Numbered from the stretch's first letter, positions 42,495-53,300 are shown. The stretch: DNA of 64,000 nt from an uncultured Thermoanaerobaculia bacterium (GCA_951812325.1 OX638294.1:903136-967135), one strand, 5' to 3'. Program-made: numbers and translations. Notes: generated by a model from the letters alone, not told the origin.

Positions 42495-45400
42495 TCAGGA
42501 CAGACCGTCGAAGAGGTGCTCGAGCGAAAGCATCCGCTCGGCGATCCGCTCCCAGGCGCTCTCCTCCTCGGGCAACTGAGCCAGGCAGTCCAGCCGCCGC
42601 GCCAGGAACCGGAATTCGCTCGTGTGACGGTCCGGGATGACCAGATCCCGGCTGTGGCCGCGGACGATGCGCAGGCAGTTGATCACCGCCCGCAGTAGCC
42701 GGTAGCCGTCGACCACCTCCTCGAAGTCGCCGGCGGCGAGGTGACCCCGGTCACGCAGCGCCCGCACCGCGTCGAGCGTGTTCGTCTGGCGCACCTGGGG
42801 GTCGTCGACCCCCGCCGCAATCTGCCGCACCTGCACGAAGTACTCGGCATCGAGCAGACCGCCGGCGCTGAACTTCGCGTTCGTCGTGCCGAGCGCCACG
42901 AGCTCGGTGCGCTGCCGATTCCTGAGATGCCGGATCCGCGCCACGTCGTGCGGGCGCGGGTCGAACACGAACCGCTCGCGGTGCGTCTCGACGCGGGCCC
43001 GCAGCTCCGGATCGCCGGTGACCGTCCGCAGCCGCACCAGGGCCTGACGTTCGTACGGATCGGCCTCGCCGCCGATGCTGTAGTACGAAGCGAACCGCTG
43101 GAACGAGGCGGCGAGAGGCGACGAGGAGCCGCCCGGGCGCAGGCGCCAGTCCAGTTCGAAGATCCCGTCCCGTTTGGCGCGGATCAACCGGGCCAGCCGC
43201 TGTGCCGCGCGCTGGTAGAACTCGACGGCGCGCGTCCGGCACGACTGGTCCGCATCCCAGAGGAACATCAGCTCGATGTCCGAGGCGTAGCCCAGATCGC
43301 GTCCGCCCCACTTCCCGAGCGCACACAGGCACCAGACTCCGGGCTCCGCCGCACCGCCGGCCGTCTCCCCGACCGCTTCGGTCGCCGCCCGCGCCAGCAC
43401 GACATCGGAGAGGGTCGAGAGCTCTTCGCCGAAATCGCTGAAGTGCTCGATCCTGCGTGTCAGATGGCGCATGTCGATCCGCCCGATCTCGTCGTCCTTG
43501 AAGCGGTTGAGGGCGTCGTCCGGCGTCTCCCCGGCTTCCAGCGCGGCATCGAGGCGGCTCTCCAGGTCGTTGCGTCCGGCGCCCAGGTCGAGGTCGGCCA
43601 TGCCTTCCAGCAGCGGCATCAGGTTCTCGTGCTGACGGCGCAGGAACTCCTCCCAGAGATAGGTGCCGGCCCCCAGCACACGCGCCAGTTCGTCGAGTGA
43701 CGACGCGAGGGCCTGCGTCGGATCGGCAACCTGCTCGCAGGCCGCATCGATCAGCGCACCGAACTGCCGCAGGGCGAGCTGCGGGTTCGGCGCCGCCGCC
43801 AACCGCCGCGCGAACTGCTTCATCAGCGTCACCGTCAGCCGCAGGTGGTCGACCCCGATGCGGTCCTCGATCTTCTCGCCGCTCCGCGTGGTCACGAAGA
43901 GGCGGTCGCGCACCTCGCCGTCGACCGTGTCGAACTCCACCTTGTCGATCCTGTAGTCGCGGGTCGAGAGAACGTTGGCGAACTCGAACAGGAACATGAA
44001 GCTGTCGGGACTTCGGATCTCGAGGATCGTGCAGTGCTCGTCCGACTCGTTGTCGACCGAAATCGAGATGGGGGGCATGACCTGTTCCGCATCGGCGCCC
44101 GAATCGGTCAGGCGGGCCGCCTCCATCACGCGCAGGGTCAGTGCCTCGTTGGCGCGTTGCGCGTCGCCGTCGGCCAACAGGCGGAGAAGTCCGTTCAGGT
44201 CGCGCTCGAAGTCCGTCCGGGAGAAGGCGCCCGAGGCGTGGGCCGGCGCCGGCCGGACCTCCGCGGAGTACACGATCCGGGTGGGGCCATGGGCCGGCGT
44301 CCGCGACCCCGGGTCCCTGCGGCGGCGCTGGCGGGCGCGCCGGACGCGCCGGTCGGGCGTCCGCGGCGAACCACGCCGGCCCGCCCTCCCGCGCCGCCGG
44401 TAGAACTCCATGTCGCCCGCGTCCTGATACGTGTAGGAACTGCCGCTCAGGATCGATTGACCGTAGGCCGCAAGCAGGCCGCAGATCTTGGCGAACTCAC
44501 CCTGGTAGTCGTTGGCGACCACGGTCACCCGCCGGGTCGAACCGACGTCCCGCACGTCCACCCGGCACAATCGCCCGCCGTCGAGCTCGTGTATCAGCTG
44601 GACGTGGCGCGCCACCTCCTCCACCGGGTGGGCGAGGAAGTAGGCGCTCTCCAGGCGTCGGAAGTGCTCGTCGATGAGTTCCGCCGGCAGGTCCGGGCAG
44701 CGTTCCCGCACCTGATGCTTGCGTTCCAGGAAGTCGATCGTCTCGTCGAAGAACTCGCCGAAGATGCGACGGACCTCGGCCGCCGTCTCTTCGTAGCGGC
44801 CCCCCAGATCAAGGGTGCCGAGCGGCTGGCGCAGGGCGAACGCCACCCGCCACTGGAACGTCGCCCACTGTTTCGGCTCGCGCGGAAGCTGGCGGACGGG
44901 AAGGTCCCTCTCCAACTGAAGCACGTGTTCGACCACGCGCAGGAAGATGTAGGCCTCGCGCAACCGGTCGTACTCGTCCCGCGTGATCACGCGGTGCGCC
45001 CGCAGCCGCGACATCGCCTGCAGCGTGTTCGGCGAGCGCAGGCTCTGGTTGGAAGCCCCGTGGTGAAGCTGCAGCAACTGGACGATGAACTCGATGTCGC
45101 GGATGCTGCCGGCGCCGAGCTTCACGTTGCCGACTTCCGTGCCGCGGGAGCGCAGCGACCGCTCGATCATCCGCTTCATCTCGAAGACCTCCCGCAGCAG
45201 GGTCTCCGGCGATCGTTCCGGGTCGAAGACGAAACGCCGCGTACCGTCGATCAACGCCTTCGCCGCGGCCGCGTCGCCGCCGGCGAAGCGCGCCTTGATC
45301 AGCGCCTGAAACGTCCAGTTCATGCCGTAGCGCTCATAGAAGCGGAGGTACTGCCCCACCGTCCGCACCAGGGGGCCCATCTTCCCCTCCGGCCGCAACC

Positions 45401-45998
45401 GCATGTCCACCCGGAAGACGAACCCGTCGATCGTGTTGTCGGAGATCAGGCGAATGAACTTCGGCGCCTGCCGCTGCAACCGATGCAGGGCCTCCTGGTC
45501 GACGTCGTCCGAAGCGACGAACAGGGCGTCGATGTCCGAGCTGTAGTTGACCTCCAGTCCGCCCCACTTGCCCATCGCGATGACCGCGAACGGTTCCTCG
45601 TCCAGACCGGTCGCATCGAGCGCGCGCTGGACGCAGACATCCGCCACCTGGGAGATCTTCCGCGTTGTCGCGGCGAAGTCGTCGAGGCCGCTGAAGTCGG
45701 CGACCGCGACCCGGATCAGTTCCCGGTACCTGAGAAAGCGGAGCCAGCGGCGGACGTCCTCCTCAGGCGCCGGCCGGAGCGCCGCCATCCGCTCGCGCTG
45801 CTCGTCGACCGACTCCTCCTCGACCGGGAAGAGCCCCTCGTCCGCATCCGGGTGGGCGTCGAGCCAACGGGCGTAGGCCGGCGCGTACTCGCGCAGGATG
45901 TCGCGCTGCGCCAGCGCGAGGGTCTGCCGGGGATCCTCGGCGTCTTCGATACCTGCGGCAGAGAAAGCCTCGATTGCATGCTCAAGGCGAGAGTTCAC
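42495..45998 (-). CDS. glnE: Glutamine synthetase adenylyltransferase-like protein (GlnE) with ACT-like insert
   Basis: 1167 aa from GTG 45998 (site CAGGAGGT), longer than typical GlnE (about 950). First nucleotidyltransferase core: GKWGG at 143-147, Asp155/Asp157 in YSSDIDALF. Then comes the helical GlnD/GlnE-type domain, then an ACT-like segment (about 493-533, VTVVANDYQGEFAKICGLLA). An Arg-rich linker (about 535-570) and a second ACT-like segment (about 644-712, CTILEIRSPDSFMFLFEFAN) follow. The second nucleotidyltransferase core is at about 890-910 (GKWGGRDLGYASDIELMF). GlnE adds and removes AMP on glutamine synthetase. The ACT parts recall GlnD and suggest direct amino-acid sensing. Confidence 0.88.
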   Translation of the reverse strand: MNSRLEHAIEAFSAAGIEDAEDPRQTLALAQRDILREYAPAYARWLDAHPDADEGLFPVEEESVDEQRERMAALRPAPEEDVRRWLRFLRYRELIRVAVADFSGLDDFAATTRKISQVADVCVQRALDATGLDEEPFAVIAMGKWGGLEVNYSSDIDALFVASDDVDQEALHRLQRQAPKFIRLISDNTIDGFVFRVDMRLRPEGKMGPLVRTVGQYLRFYERYGMNWTFQALIKARFAGGDAAAAKALIDGTRRFVFDPERSPETLLREVFEMKRMIERSLRSRGTEVGNVKLGAGSIRDIEFIVQLLQLHHGASNQSLRSPNTLQAMSRLRAHRVITRDEYDRLREAYIFLRVVEHVLQLERDLPVRQLPREPKQWATFQWRVAFALRQPLGTLDLGGRYEETAAEVRRIFGEFFDETIDFLERKHQVRERCPDLPAELIDEHFRRLESAYFLAHPVEEVARHVQLIHELDGGRLCRVDVRDVGSTRRVTVVANDYQGEFAKICGLLAAYGQSILSGSSYTYQDAGDMEFYRRRGRAGRRGSPRTPDRRVRRARQRRRRDPGSRTPAHGPTRIVYSAEVRPAPAHASGAFSRTDFERDLNGLLRLLADGDAQRANEALTLRVMEAARLTDSGADAEQVMPPISISVDNESDEHCTILEIRSPDSFMFLFEFANVLSTRDYRIDKVEFDTVDGEVRDRLFVTTRSGEKIEDRIGVDHLRLTVTLMKQFARRLAAAPNPQLALRQFGALIDAACEQVADPTQALASSLDELARVLGAGTYLWEEFLRRQHENLMPLLEGMADLDLGAGRNDLESRLDAALEAGETPDDALNRFKDDEIGRIDMRHLTRRIEHFSDFGEELSTLSDVVLARAATEAVGETAGGAAEPGVWCLCALGKWGGRDLGYASDIELMFLWDADQSCRTRAVEFYQRAAQRLARLIRAKRDGIFELDWRLRPGGSSSPLAASFQRFASYYSIGGEADPYERQALVRLRTVTGDPELRARVETHRERFVFDPRPHDVARIRHLRNRQRTELVALGTTNAKFSAGGLLDAEYFVQVRQIAAGVDDPQVRQTNTLDAVRALRDRGHLAAGDFEEVVDGYRLLRAVINCLRIVRGHSRDLVIPDRHTSEFRFLARRLDCLAQLPEEESAWERIAERMLSLEHLFDGLS

Positions 45999-46218
45999 GA
46001 CAGTACCTCCTGAGGGGTTCCGGTTGACGGCGGGCGTCTGCCGCCGGGGCGTGGATGCTACCGAACCGGCAGCGGCGCCTCACCGCCTCGCCGTCGCCGG
46101 CCACTGAACCCGACCACGGCCCTCAGCGGCCCGTGGCGAACCGCGGCTTCGCCGGCCGCGGGCAGAGAAACGCCGCCTCCGCCGCCGCTCCCGAAGTCAG
46201 GCCCAGCCCCTCCTCCGC

Positions 46219-46224
46219 TACGAT
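46219..46224 (+). promoter_or_regulatory. Probable -10 element (TACGAT), leaderless
   Basis: GCTACGAT is followed by only 6 nt (GCCGGC) and then the GTG of the NUDIX gene. Confidence 0.4.
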
Positions 46225-46230
46225 GCCGGC

Positions 46231-46830
46231 GTGAAGGAGGCCGCCGGCAGGACGAAGCTCAGCGACATCGACTGGGCGTCCTGGCACGCCGTCGACCGGG
46301 CCACTCTGACCTTCGTCCTCGAAGACCGCGAGGTGCTCCTGATCCGAAAGAAACGCGGCCTGGGCGCCGGCAAGGTGAACGGCCCGGGGGGGCGCCTGGA
46401 ACCAGGCGAGACGCCGCTCGAATGTGCCGCCCGCGAAGTCGAGGAGGAACTCGGCATCACGCCTCAGGGACTCGAGTACCGGGGCGAGAACCGGTTCCAG
46501 TTCGTCGACGGCTACTCCATCCACGTCCACGCTTTCGTCGCCTCGGGCTACCGGGGCGAGATCCGCGAAACCGACGAAGCGGCGCCCCTCTGGACCCGGA
46601 TCGACGCCATCCCCTACGACCAGATGTGGGAGGACGACCGCCTGTGGCTGCCCCACGTCCTGAACGGCCTGAGCCCGCGGGGCCGCTACATCTTCGACGG
46701 CGACCGCATGCTGGACTGGGAACTCGAAGTCGAGGGACGCCGATACGGACCGTTCCATGCGGCCGAAACCGCTGCGGACACGCCGACGTGCCGCCCAGGT
46801 GCGCGACGCGCGCCAACCGTCCCGGCGTAG
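46231..46830 (+). CDS. NUDIX hydrolase (MTH1/MutT-like)
   Basis: 199 aa from GTG 46231. The Nudix box is complete (GGRLEPGETPLECAAREVEEELGI, given here as GGRLEPGE then REVEEELGI). It is preceded by LLIRKKRGLGAGKVNGPG, which is typical of the MTH1-like oxidised purine nucleotide pyrophosphatases. It probably clears 8-oxo-dGTP or 2-OH-dATP. The last 25 residues (after YGPFH) are low-complexity and may be non-conserved tail. The stop lies 9 bp from the end of the convergent cytochrome-like gene. Confidence 0.88.
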   Translation: MKEAAGRTKLSDIDWASWHAVDRATLTFVLEDREVLLIRKKRGLGAGKVNGPGGRLEPGETPLECAAREVEEELGITPQGLEYRGENRFQFVDGYSIHVHAFVASGYRGEIRETDEAAPLWTRIDAIPYDQMWEDDRLWLPHVLNGLSPRGRYIFDGDRMLDWELEVEGRRYGPFHAAETAADTPTCRPGARRAPTVPA

Positions 46831-46839
46831 GGCGAGGCT

Positions 46840-48159
46840 CTACTCGCCGCCGCCGGTCGAACCGGCGCCGGCGGCGGCGCGGATCGCCGCGACGTCCCCG
46901 GGTTCGACATACGTCCAGGCCAGGAATGGCGCCATCATCTCGTCGATGCTCCGGGCGCCCCAGTCCACCGCGCGCCCGATATCGAGGAACGGGTACTCCT
47001 CCAGCCTGGTTTCCGAGTTGTCGTAGACCGCCTCGATCTCGATCCGCGTGCCGGCCGGAAGCACCTTCGGATCACGGTAGATGTAGTTCGTCTGCCAGCT
47101 GTAGTCGTACTCCGGCACGTCGAGCAGCACCTCCGCGCCGCCATCGGGGTAGTGCGCCGTGTACTTCATGCTCTCGCCCCGGAAGTGCATGTGCGGATGC
47201 AGCGACAGCAGCACCGTGTCCTTCTCGAACACTCTGGAGGACCCGACCCGCCACCGCCCGTGACCCGGCGGAATCTCGAACGCGCCGGCGCCGATCGTGT
47301 TCCAGGTCACCTTGTGCTTCACCTCGGCGCCGACCGGATGGAACCGGAACGCGACGGCCGAGCGGTCGTGGCCCGAAGTGCCGGGGCCGGGTTCCTTGTG
47401 GTAGTGGACATTCAGGCGGACGACCATGCCGGCCCGCAACAGGTTGCCGAAACCCGGCGGGTAGATCGTCGGATCCTCGCCGGCCGCGATCGAACCCAGG
47501 GAGAAGGTGTTCTCGCTGAGCACGTCGACCTCGCCGTCCTCGTTCGGGGTCAGGGCGCGGCCGGTGATGTGATGGACGAACTCGGCGTCCGGCTGATACT
47601 CGATCGCCTGAATCCAGCGCGGCTCCGGGAGCATCTCCTCGGTCAGCGTGATGAAGAAGTTGGGCTGTTCGTCCTCCACGTCGTCACCGACGAAGTACGG
47701 CTCCTCCATGTAGACGATCAGGTCCGGCCTGCCGATCAGGAAGCCGCCCGTGTCCTCGAACTCGCGCGGGGCCGGCCCCTTCGCCGGATCGCCCTTCGGC
47801 GCGCCGCGTCCCACCCAGGCCACGACCGTGTCGATCTCGTTCCCGGTCAGGGTTCGCTCGTTCACGAAGACCCCGGCCGTATGGTCGGTGGCGTCCCACG
47901 GCGGCATCTCGCGGTTCTGCACCAGCCGCGCGATCGAGCGTGCCCAGGGCCTCGCTTCCTCGTACGTCATCAGGGACATCGGCGCCACCATGCCGGCGAC
48001 GTTGTCGCCGCCCGGCCGGTGGCAGGTCTGGCAGCTCCGCTGGAAGATCGGCAACACATGTTCGTGGAAGGTGACCGCTTGGCCCGTGTCCGCGGCGACC
48101 GCCACGGAAGCGAGGCCAGGCACGCCCAAGGTGAGAAGTGCAGCGATCGAGCGGCTCAT
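46840..48159 (-). CDS. Exported c-type cytochrome / copper monooxygenase-like protein
   Basis: 439 aa. Signal peptide at residues 1-22 (ends SVAVAAD). A haem c site CQTCH lies at 43-47 with a later Met-rich stretch (MVAPMSLM). The C-terminal half resembles the copper type II ascorbate-dependent monooxygenase fold: LNVHYHKEPGP, SLHPHMHFRGESMKY with clustered His/Met ligands, and WQTNYIYRDPKVLPAGT. Such fusions are common in Acidobacteriota and Planctomycetes, and the oxidised substrate is unknown. A homologous 3' fragment lies at 28778-29038. The ribosome site (CTGGAGG) and a TAGAGT hexamer upstream suggest a leadered mRNA. Confidence 0.85.
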   Translation of the reverse strand: MSRSIAALLTLGVPGLASVAVAADTGQAVTFHEHVLPIFQRSCQTCHRPGGDNVAGMVAPMSLMTYEEARPWARSIARLVQNREMPPWDATDHTAGVFVNERTLTGNEIDTVVAWVGRGAPKGDPAKGPAPREFEDTGGFLIGRPDLIVYMEEPYFVGDDVEDEQPNFFITLTEEMLPEPRWIQAIEYQPDAEFVHHITGRALTPNEDGEVDVLSENTFSLGSIAAGEDPTIYPPGFGNLLRAGMVVRLNVHYHKEPGPGTSGHDRSAVAFRFHPVGAEVKHKVTWNTIGAGAFEIPPGHGRWRVGSSRVFEKDTVLLSLHPHMHFRGESMKYTAHYPDGGAEVLLDVPEYDYSWQTNYIYRDPKVLPAGTRIEIEAVYDNSETRLEEYPFLDIGRAVDWGARSIDEMMAPFLAWTYVEPGDVAAIRAAAGAGSTGGGE

Positions 48160-48427
48160 ACGCGCCTCCAGCTTCCAATCAGTTGTTTCGGTCGACGGGG
48201 CGACTCTAGCAGCACGGATCAAGCTCCCGGCGAGGTACGGGCTGAGGCCGGACATGGAGGCTGCGACAGGTTTGACGGCGAGCTCGGGCCGCCCTCGACC
48301 CGGGGAACGAGGGCGACCCACGAGCCTGCCCGGGCGGCGCGACTTCTTCCACGGGCGGCCGGCAGCCGGAAGGTGATCGACCGCTTGATGTGGGTCACGT
48401 TCAGGTGGATGTGGTCCGGGAACGGGG

Positions 48428-49309
48428 TCAGGGCGCGCTGGCCGCCACGGCGTGCACCGGCGCGCCGCGGAGCGCGACGGACCTGCAGGCAGCGAACAGC
48501 GTCGGCACGAACAGGTCCGGTCGCGCCACGCAGGCGTAGTGGTCGGCATCCACCGGGTGAACCGAGGCGCCGGCAACCAGCGCCGCCATCGCCGCCTGGA
48601 CCCCGGGCGGAATGTGCCCGTCCTGCTCGGTCAGAACCACGGCGGCGGGCACGTCGACCTCACCGAGCCATGGGCTCGAGTCGAAACGGGCGAGAGCTGC
48701 GCCGGCCTCGATCACGGAGACCGGATCGGTCGGGCCGATCTGCTCCTTCAGGGTCTGCCGCAGAGCGGGATTCTGGACGTTCGCGAGCATGCGCTCGCCC
48801 ATGCCGTCCCACAGCGTCTGCGGCGCCACTCGGGCCGCGAGGGACAGGAGTGGACCGAGCGTGGACGCGGCGCGCTCGGCCCGCGGACCGCCGAAGCGCG
48901 AGCCCGTGGCGCAGAGCACGAGACCCGCGGTCCGCTCCGGGTGGCGGCGCCAGAAGAGCTGCGCCACGGCGCCGCCCATCGAGTATCCCACCGGAATGAC
49001 TCGCTCCACGCCCAGGTGGTCGGCCAGCGCCGCCGCGTCGTCGGCGCAGTCTTCGAGCCTGAAGGCGCCGATCCGGCGGATGCCCCGACCGTGGCCCCGG
49101 TGGTCGAGGGCGATGACCCGGAAGCCGCGGCCGAGAGTCGCGAAACTCCTGGACCAGTTGAGCAGGGCGGTCGCCGCCAGGCCGTGCAACAGCAGCAGGA
49201 CCGGCGCCCCGGGCGGCCCCGCGGCCTCGTGCACCCAGGTCGCACCCCGTCCCGGGACAACGACACGTCTTCCGCTCGCTGCCGTCTCCACGACGCCGCC
49301 CTCAGGCAT
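48428..49309 (-). CDS. Alpha/beta-fold hydrolase
   Basis: 293 aa. Seen: VLLLLHGLAATALLNW with the oxyanion region, FRVIALDHRGHGRG, the nucleophile Ser in PVGYSMGGAVAQ, an acid in VVLTEQDGHIPP, and the catalytic His in DADHYACVARP. Cytoplasmic, with substrate unknown (esterase, lactonase or similar). The long open frame continuing upstream to 52537 is antisense to the carboxylase. ATG 49309 is where the hydrolase homology starts. A membrane-anchored unknown gene is 23 bp upstream in the same direction. Confidence 0.85.
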   Translation of the reverse strand: MPEGGVVETAASGRRVVVPGRGATWVHEAAGPPGAPVLLLLHGLAATALLNWSRSFATLGRGFRVIALDHRGHGRGIRRIGAFRLEDCADDAAALADHLGVERVIPVGYSMGGAVAQLFWRRHPERTAGLVLCATGSRFGGPRAERAASTLGPLLSLAARVAPQTLWDGMGERMLANVQNPALRQTLKEQIGPTDPVSVIEAGAALARFDSSPWLGEVDVPAAVVLTEQDGHIPPGVQAAMAALVAGASVHPVDADHYACVARPDLFVPTLFAACRSVALRGAPVHAVAASAP

Positions 49310-49332
49310 ACCGCCCGCTCCGCTGCACGCGA

Positions 49333-50004
49333 TCAGCGCACCACCCGCTCCGGCGGCACGCGGCAGATGCGCCGCATCCGGTGGGCGCCGGCCTGGGGAT
49401 GGGTCCAGTGCAGCTCGTCTCCCTCCATCCAGCGCTTCACGCGGATCCAGGGAATGCCGTAGCCGTCCATCTCCAACGCCCCATCCCGGTAACGGGTCCG
49501 GTTGCGGATCCTCGTGCAGCGCGGATTCACGTCGTTGGCGCCGCGGCGGAGGGTGCCGTCCGCCCGCATGTCGTGGAGCAGGCCGACCGTGGTGACCACG
49601 ACACGGTCGCCGCACTGTTCGACCCGTTCGAGGTGGCCGCTGTCGTCGTCGAGCCACAGGCCGCGCAGGTCCGGCGCTCCCTCCGCAAGCGGCTCGGTGC
49701 ACTCGGCCAGCACCGGCAGCGGCCACTCGGTCCAGCCCGCACATCCCGGGGTGTAGGCGATTGGAATCTCGTCCGCAGTCAGGCCCGACCCGTCGAGTAC
49801 CGGCAGGTCGCAGTGGTCCACCTCGCCGCCGCCCCCGGTCAGCAGACGCGCCTCCGTCGTATCGGGCGGCCGCGGAGCGGAGCGCAGGTACACGCTGACT
49901 GCCGCGACGGCCGCCCCGGCCAGGGCAACGGTTGCGACGAAGGCGATCAGTCCGTTCCGCAGCAACCTGCGCCGCCGCAACCTGTGGCGATGGGCGCCCA
50001 CCAC
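49333..50004 (-). CDS. Membrane-anchored protein of unknown function
   Basis: 223 aa from GTG 50004. A basic N-terminus (RLRRRRLLRNG) precedes one membrane helix (about 18-40, LIAFVATVALAGAAVAAVSV). The rest is an extracytoplasmic domain with cysteines in HCDLPVL, TPGCAGW, LAECTEP, VEQCGD, NPRCTR and RICRV, an even number suggesting disulfides. The middle phrase LRGLWLDDDSGHLERVEQCG resembles small beta-barrel lipid- or ligand-binding proteins, but I cannot name the family. Likely co-transcribed with the hydrolase downstream. Confidence 0.7.
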   Translation of the reverse strand: MVGAHRHRLRRRRLLRNGLIAFVATVALAGAAVAAVSVYLRSAPRPPDTTEARLLTGGGGEVDHCDLPVLDGSGLTADEIPIAYTPGCAGWTEWPLPVLAECTEPLAEGAPDLRGLWLDDDSGHLERVEQCGDRVVVTTVGLLHDMRADGTLRRGANDVNPRCTRIRNRTRYRDGALEMDGYGIPWIRVKRWMEGDELHWTHPQAGAHRMRRICRVPPERVVR

Positions 50005-50007
50005 GTC

Positions 50008-50211
50008 CTACCCGCCCGCCGGCGTCTGTTCGACGAAGTCGGCGACGATGGCTGCCAGTTCCCGGCCGCGCCCCTCCTGAAGGAAGTGACCGCCACCCTC
50101 GATCGTCCGGTGAGGTTGGCCCCTGGCGCCGGGAATCCTCGACTCGAAGGGCTTCCGGGCGCTGACCCTCACCGGATCGTTGTCCGAGAAGGCGCACAGA
50201 GGGACTTTCAT
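50008..50211 (-). pseudogene. C-terminal fragment of a haloalkane-dehalogenase-like hydrolase
   Basis: About 67 codons match the end of the family: MKVPLCAFSDNDPVRVSAR, then FESRIPGARGQPH and TIEGGGHFLQEGRG with the catalytic His. The N-terminal two-thirds, including the nucleophile, is absent. Upstream DNA changes to the leader of the carboxylase gene. A remnant left by deletion. Confidence 0.72.
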
Positions 50212-50320
50212 GGCGATGGGGTTTCTCCGGCTTGAGGTGGAGAGCGGCGACCGCGCGAGCGCGTAGGATAGCGGCCCTTCCGAGCAGAGGGGCCCTTCCG
50301 GCCCGGAGGAACAAAGGCCG

Positions 50321-53300
50321 ATGAAGTTGCTGATCGCCAACCGCGGCGAGATCGCGGTCCGCATCGCCCGCGCCGCGGCGGAACTCGACATCCCGTCCGT
50401 GGCGGTGTACTCCGAGGACGACGCCGCGTCGCTCCACGTCCGCAGGGCGGATGAAGCGGCGGCGCTCAAGGGCTCTGGCCCCGCCGCCTACCTCGACGGC
50501 GAGCAACTGCTGCGGGCCGCCGTCGAGCACGGATGCGACGCGGTTCATCCGGGCTACGGCTTCCTGAGCGAGAACGCCGGTTTCGCCCGCGCCTGCATCG
50601 ACGCAGGCATCCGTTTCGTCGGCCCGACGCCCGAAGCACTGGAGCTGTTCGGCGACAAGGCGAAGGCCCGGGCGCTCGCGAACGAGCACGGCGTTCCGGT
50701 CGTGCCCGGGGTCTCCAAACCAGTCACCCTGGACCAGGCGCGCGCGTTCATGGACGACTTGCCCCCGGGCTCCTCGATGCTGATCAAGGCGGTCGGGGGC
50801 GGCGGTGGCCGCGGCATGCGGATCGTGACCCGCGAAGACGAACTCGAGGACGCCTACCGCCGGGCGGTTTCCGAAGCCGGCGCCGCATTCGACAACGATC
50901 GCGTCTTCGTCGAGGAGCTGCTCACGGCGGTGCGCCACGTGGAGGTTCAGATCGCCGGCGACGAGAGCGGGGCCGTCGTCCACTTCGGCGACCGGGACTG
51001 CAGCTTCCAGCGGCGCCACCAGAAGCTGATCGAGATCGCGCCTGCGCCCTGCCTGCCGGCCGCGCTGGGCGAGGCGCTCCGTGAGGCGGCGCTCGCCCTG
51101 GCCTCCGCCGCGGCCTACCGCAACCTCGGCACCTTCGAGTTCCTGGTCGAGACCCGCGACGGACAGGGTTCGGCGCCGCGGTTCTTCTTCATCGAGGCGA
51201 ACGCGCGCCTGCAGGTCGAGCACACGGTGACCGAGGAGGTCTTCGGCGTCGACCTCGTCCACCTCCAGCTCGAACTGGCCCGGGGCCGGCTGCTGGCCGA
51301 CCTCGGCTTCACGCCGAACAACGGCACAAAACCGCGCGGCGCTGCCGTGCAAGCCCGGGTCAACATGGAGAAGATGGCTGCCGACGGCGCCGTCTTGCCG
51401 ACGGGCGGCCTCCTCACCGCATTCGAGCCTCCCAGCGGACCCGGACTGCGCACCGACACCTTCGGCTACTCGGGCTACCGGACGAATCCCCATTTCGACT
51501 CCCTGCTGGCCAAGGTCGTGGGCCGCGTGCCGCAGGCGGACCACGGCGCCGCCCTGGCCCGGACCGCCCGCGCGCTGGGCGACTTCCGGATCGAGGGCAT
51601 CGAAACGAACGCTTCCTTCCTGCGCGCGCTGCTCGCGCGTGCCGAGGCCGGGACCTGGAACGTCCACACCCGCTTCGTCGACGAGCGGCTGGCCGAACTC
51701 GTCGAGGCCGCGGCCGCATTCGGGGACCCCGCCTCCCGGCAAGGCGCCGCGGGTGCGGAGCCCGGCCTGGCCGGCGTGAAGGTCGACGCCCTCGACCCGC
51801 TCGCCGTGCTGGATCACGGCAAGTCGGGCGCACCCGCGGTCAGCCTGCCGGCCGCGGCGCCGCCTCCGGTCGAACAGGCGCCGGTCCCGGACGGACTCAC
51901 CGCCGTGCGCGCCCCGATGCAGGGGACCGTCCTCGGTCACCAGGCCGAAGTCGGCCAGGAGGTCGCCGCCGGCCAGATCCTCTTCATCATGGAGGCGATG
52001 AAGATGGAGCACGAGATCCACACGGAGGTTGGCGGCGTGCTCCGCGACCTCCGAGCCGCCGTCGGCGACGCGGTCTGGGAGGGCCACGTCCTGGCGTTGA
52101 TCGAGGAGCGGGACATCGAGGTCTCGGGCGACAAGCAGGAAGCCGAGATCGACCTCGACGCGGTACGACCCGACCTCGCCGAAGTGCTCGAGCGTCACCG
52201 CGTAACGCTCGACGAGGCCCGGCCCGACGCGATCCGGAAGCGGCGCAAGACGAAGCAGCGCACGGCGCGCGAGAACATCGACCAGTTGTGCGACGAGGGC
52301 AGCTTCGTCGAGCACGGTCAGTTGGTGCTCACCCCCGGCACCGGCCTCCCGAAGGAAGAGATCATCCGCAAGTTCCCGACCGACGGGATGGTCACCGGCG
52401 TCGGTTCGATCAACGGCGATCTCTTCCCTGACGATCGCAACCGCTGCGTTGTGATGGCCTACGACTACACCGTGCTCGCCGGCACCCAGGGGGCCCTCAA
52501 CCATCCGAAGACGGACCGCATGGTCGAGCTGGCCCACCGCTGGAAGCGGCCGGTCGTCCTGTTCGCCGAAGGCGGAGGCGGCCGCGCCGGCACCGGCGGC
52601 AAGCGCAAGGGCGGCGCCTCGACCACCAAGGCGGGCCAGGGCCGCAGCGACGAGACGTACCGGCCCCTCGACACGCCGACCTTCACCTCCTTCGCGCGGC
52701 TCTCCGGCCTGGCGCCGATCGTCGGCATCACTTCACGCTTCTGCTTCGCCGGCAACGCGGCGCTGCTCGGCTGTTGCGACGTGATCATCGCCACCGCCGA
52801 CTCGAGCATCGGGATGGGCGGCCCGGCGCTGATCGAGGGCGGCGGCCTGGGCGTGTTCCGGCCGGAGGAAGTCGGTCCGATGGATGTGCAGACGCCGAAC
52901 GGAGTCGTCGATATCGCGGTCGAGGACGAGATCGAGGCGGTCTCCACAGCACAGCAGTACCTGTCGTACTTTCAGGGCCGGGTCGACGACTGGGACTGCC
53001 CCGACCAACGACTCCTGCGCCGGATCGTGCCCGAGAACCGCCTGCGCGTGTACGCCATCCGCGACGTGATCCACACGTTGGCCGACACCGGCAGCGTGCT
53101 GGAGCTGCGGCCCGAATTCGGCCTCGGCATGGTCACCGCTCTGGTCCGGATCGAAGGGCGGCCGGTGGGCGTGCTCGCCAACAACCCGGAGTTCCTCTCC
53201 GGCGCCATCGACAGCGACGGCTCCGACAAGGGCGCCCGCTTCCTCCAGCTCTGCGACGCCTTCGACATTCCAGTCCTCGTGCTCTGCGACACGCCCGGCA

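Noticed and set aside
48325..48427. Minus-strand frame reading DHIHLNVTHIKRSITF
   Set aside because: Looks somewhat protein-like but I cannot assign it to any family, and it has no start or clear limits. Possibly another remnant.
49310..52537. Extension of the alpha/beta hydrolase frame to over 1300 codons
   Set aside because: The added part is antisense to the carboxylase and to the unknown membrane gene. Only 48428-49309 shows homology.
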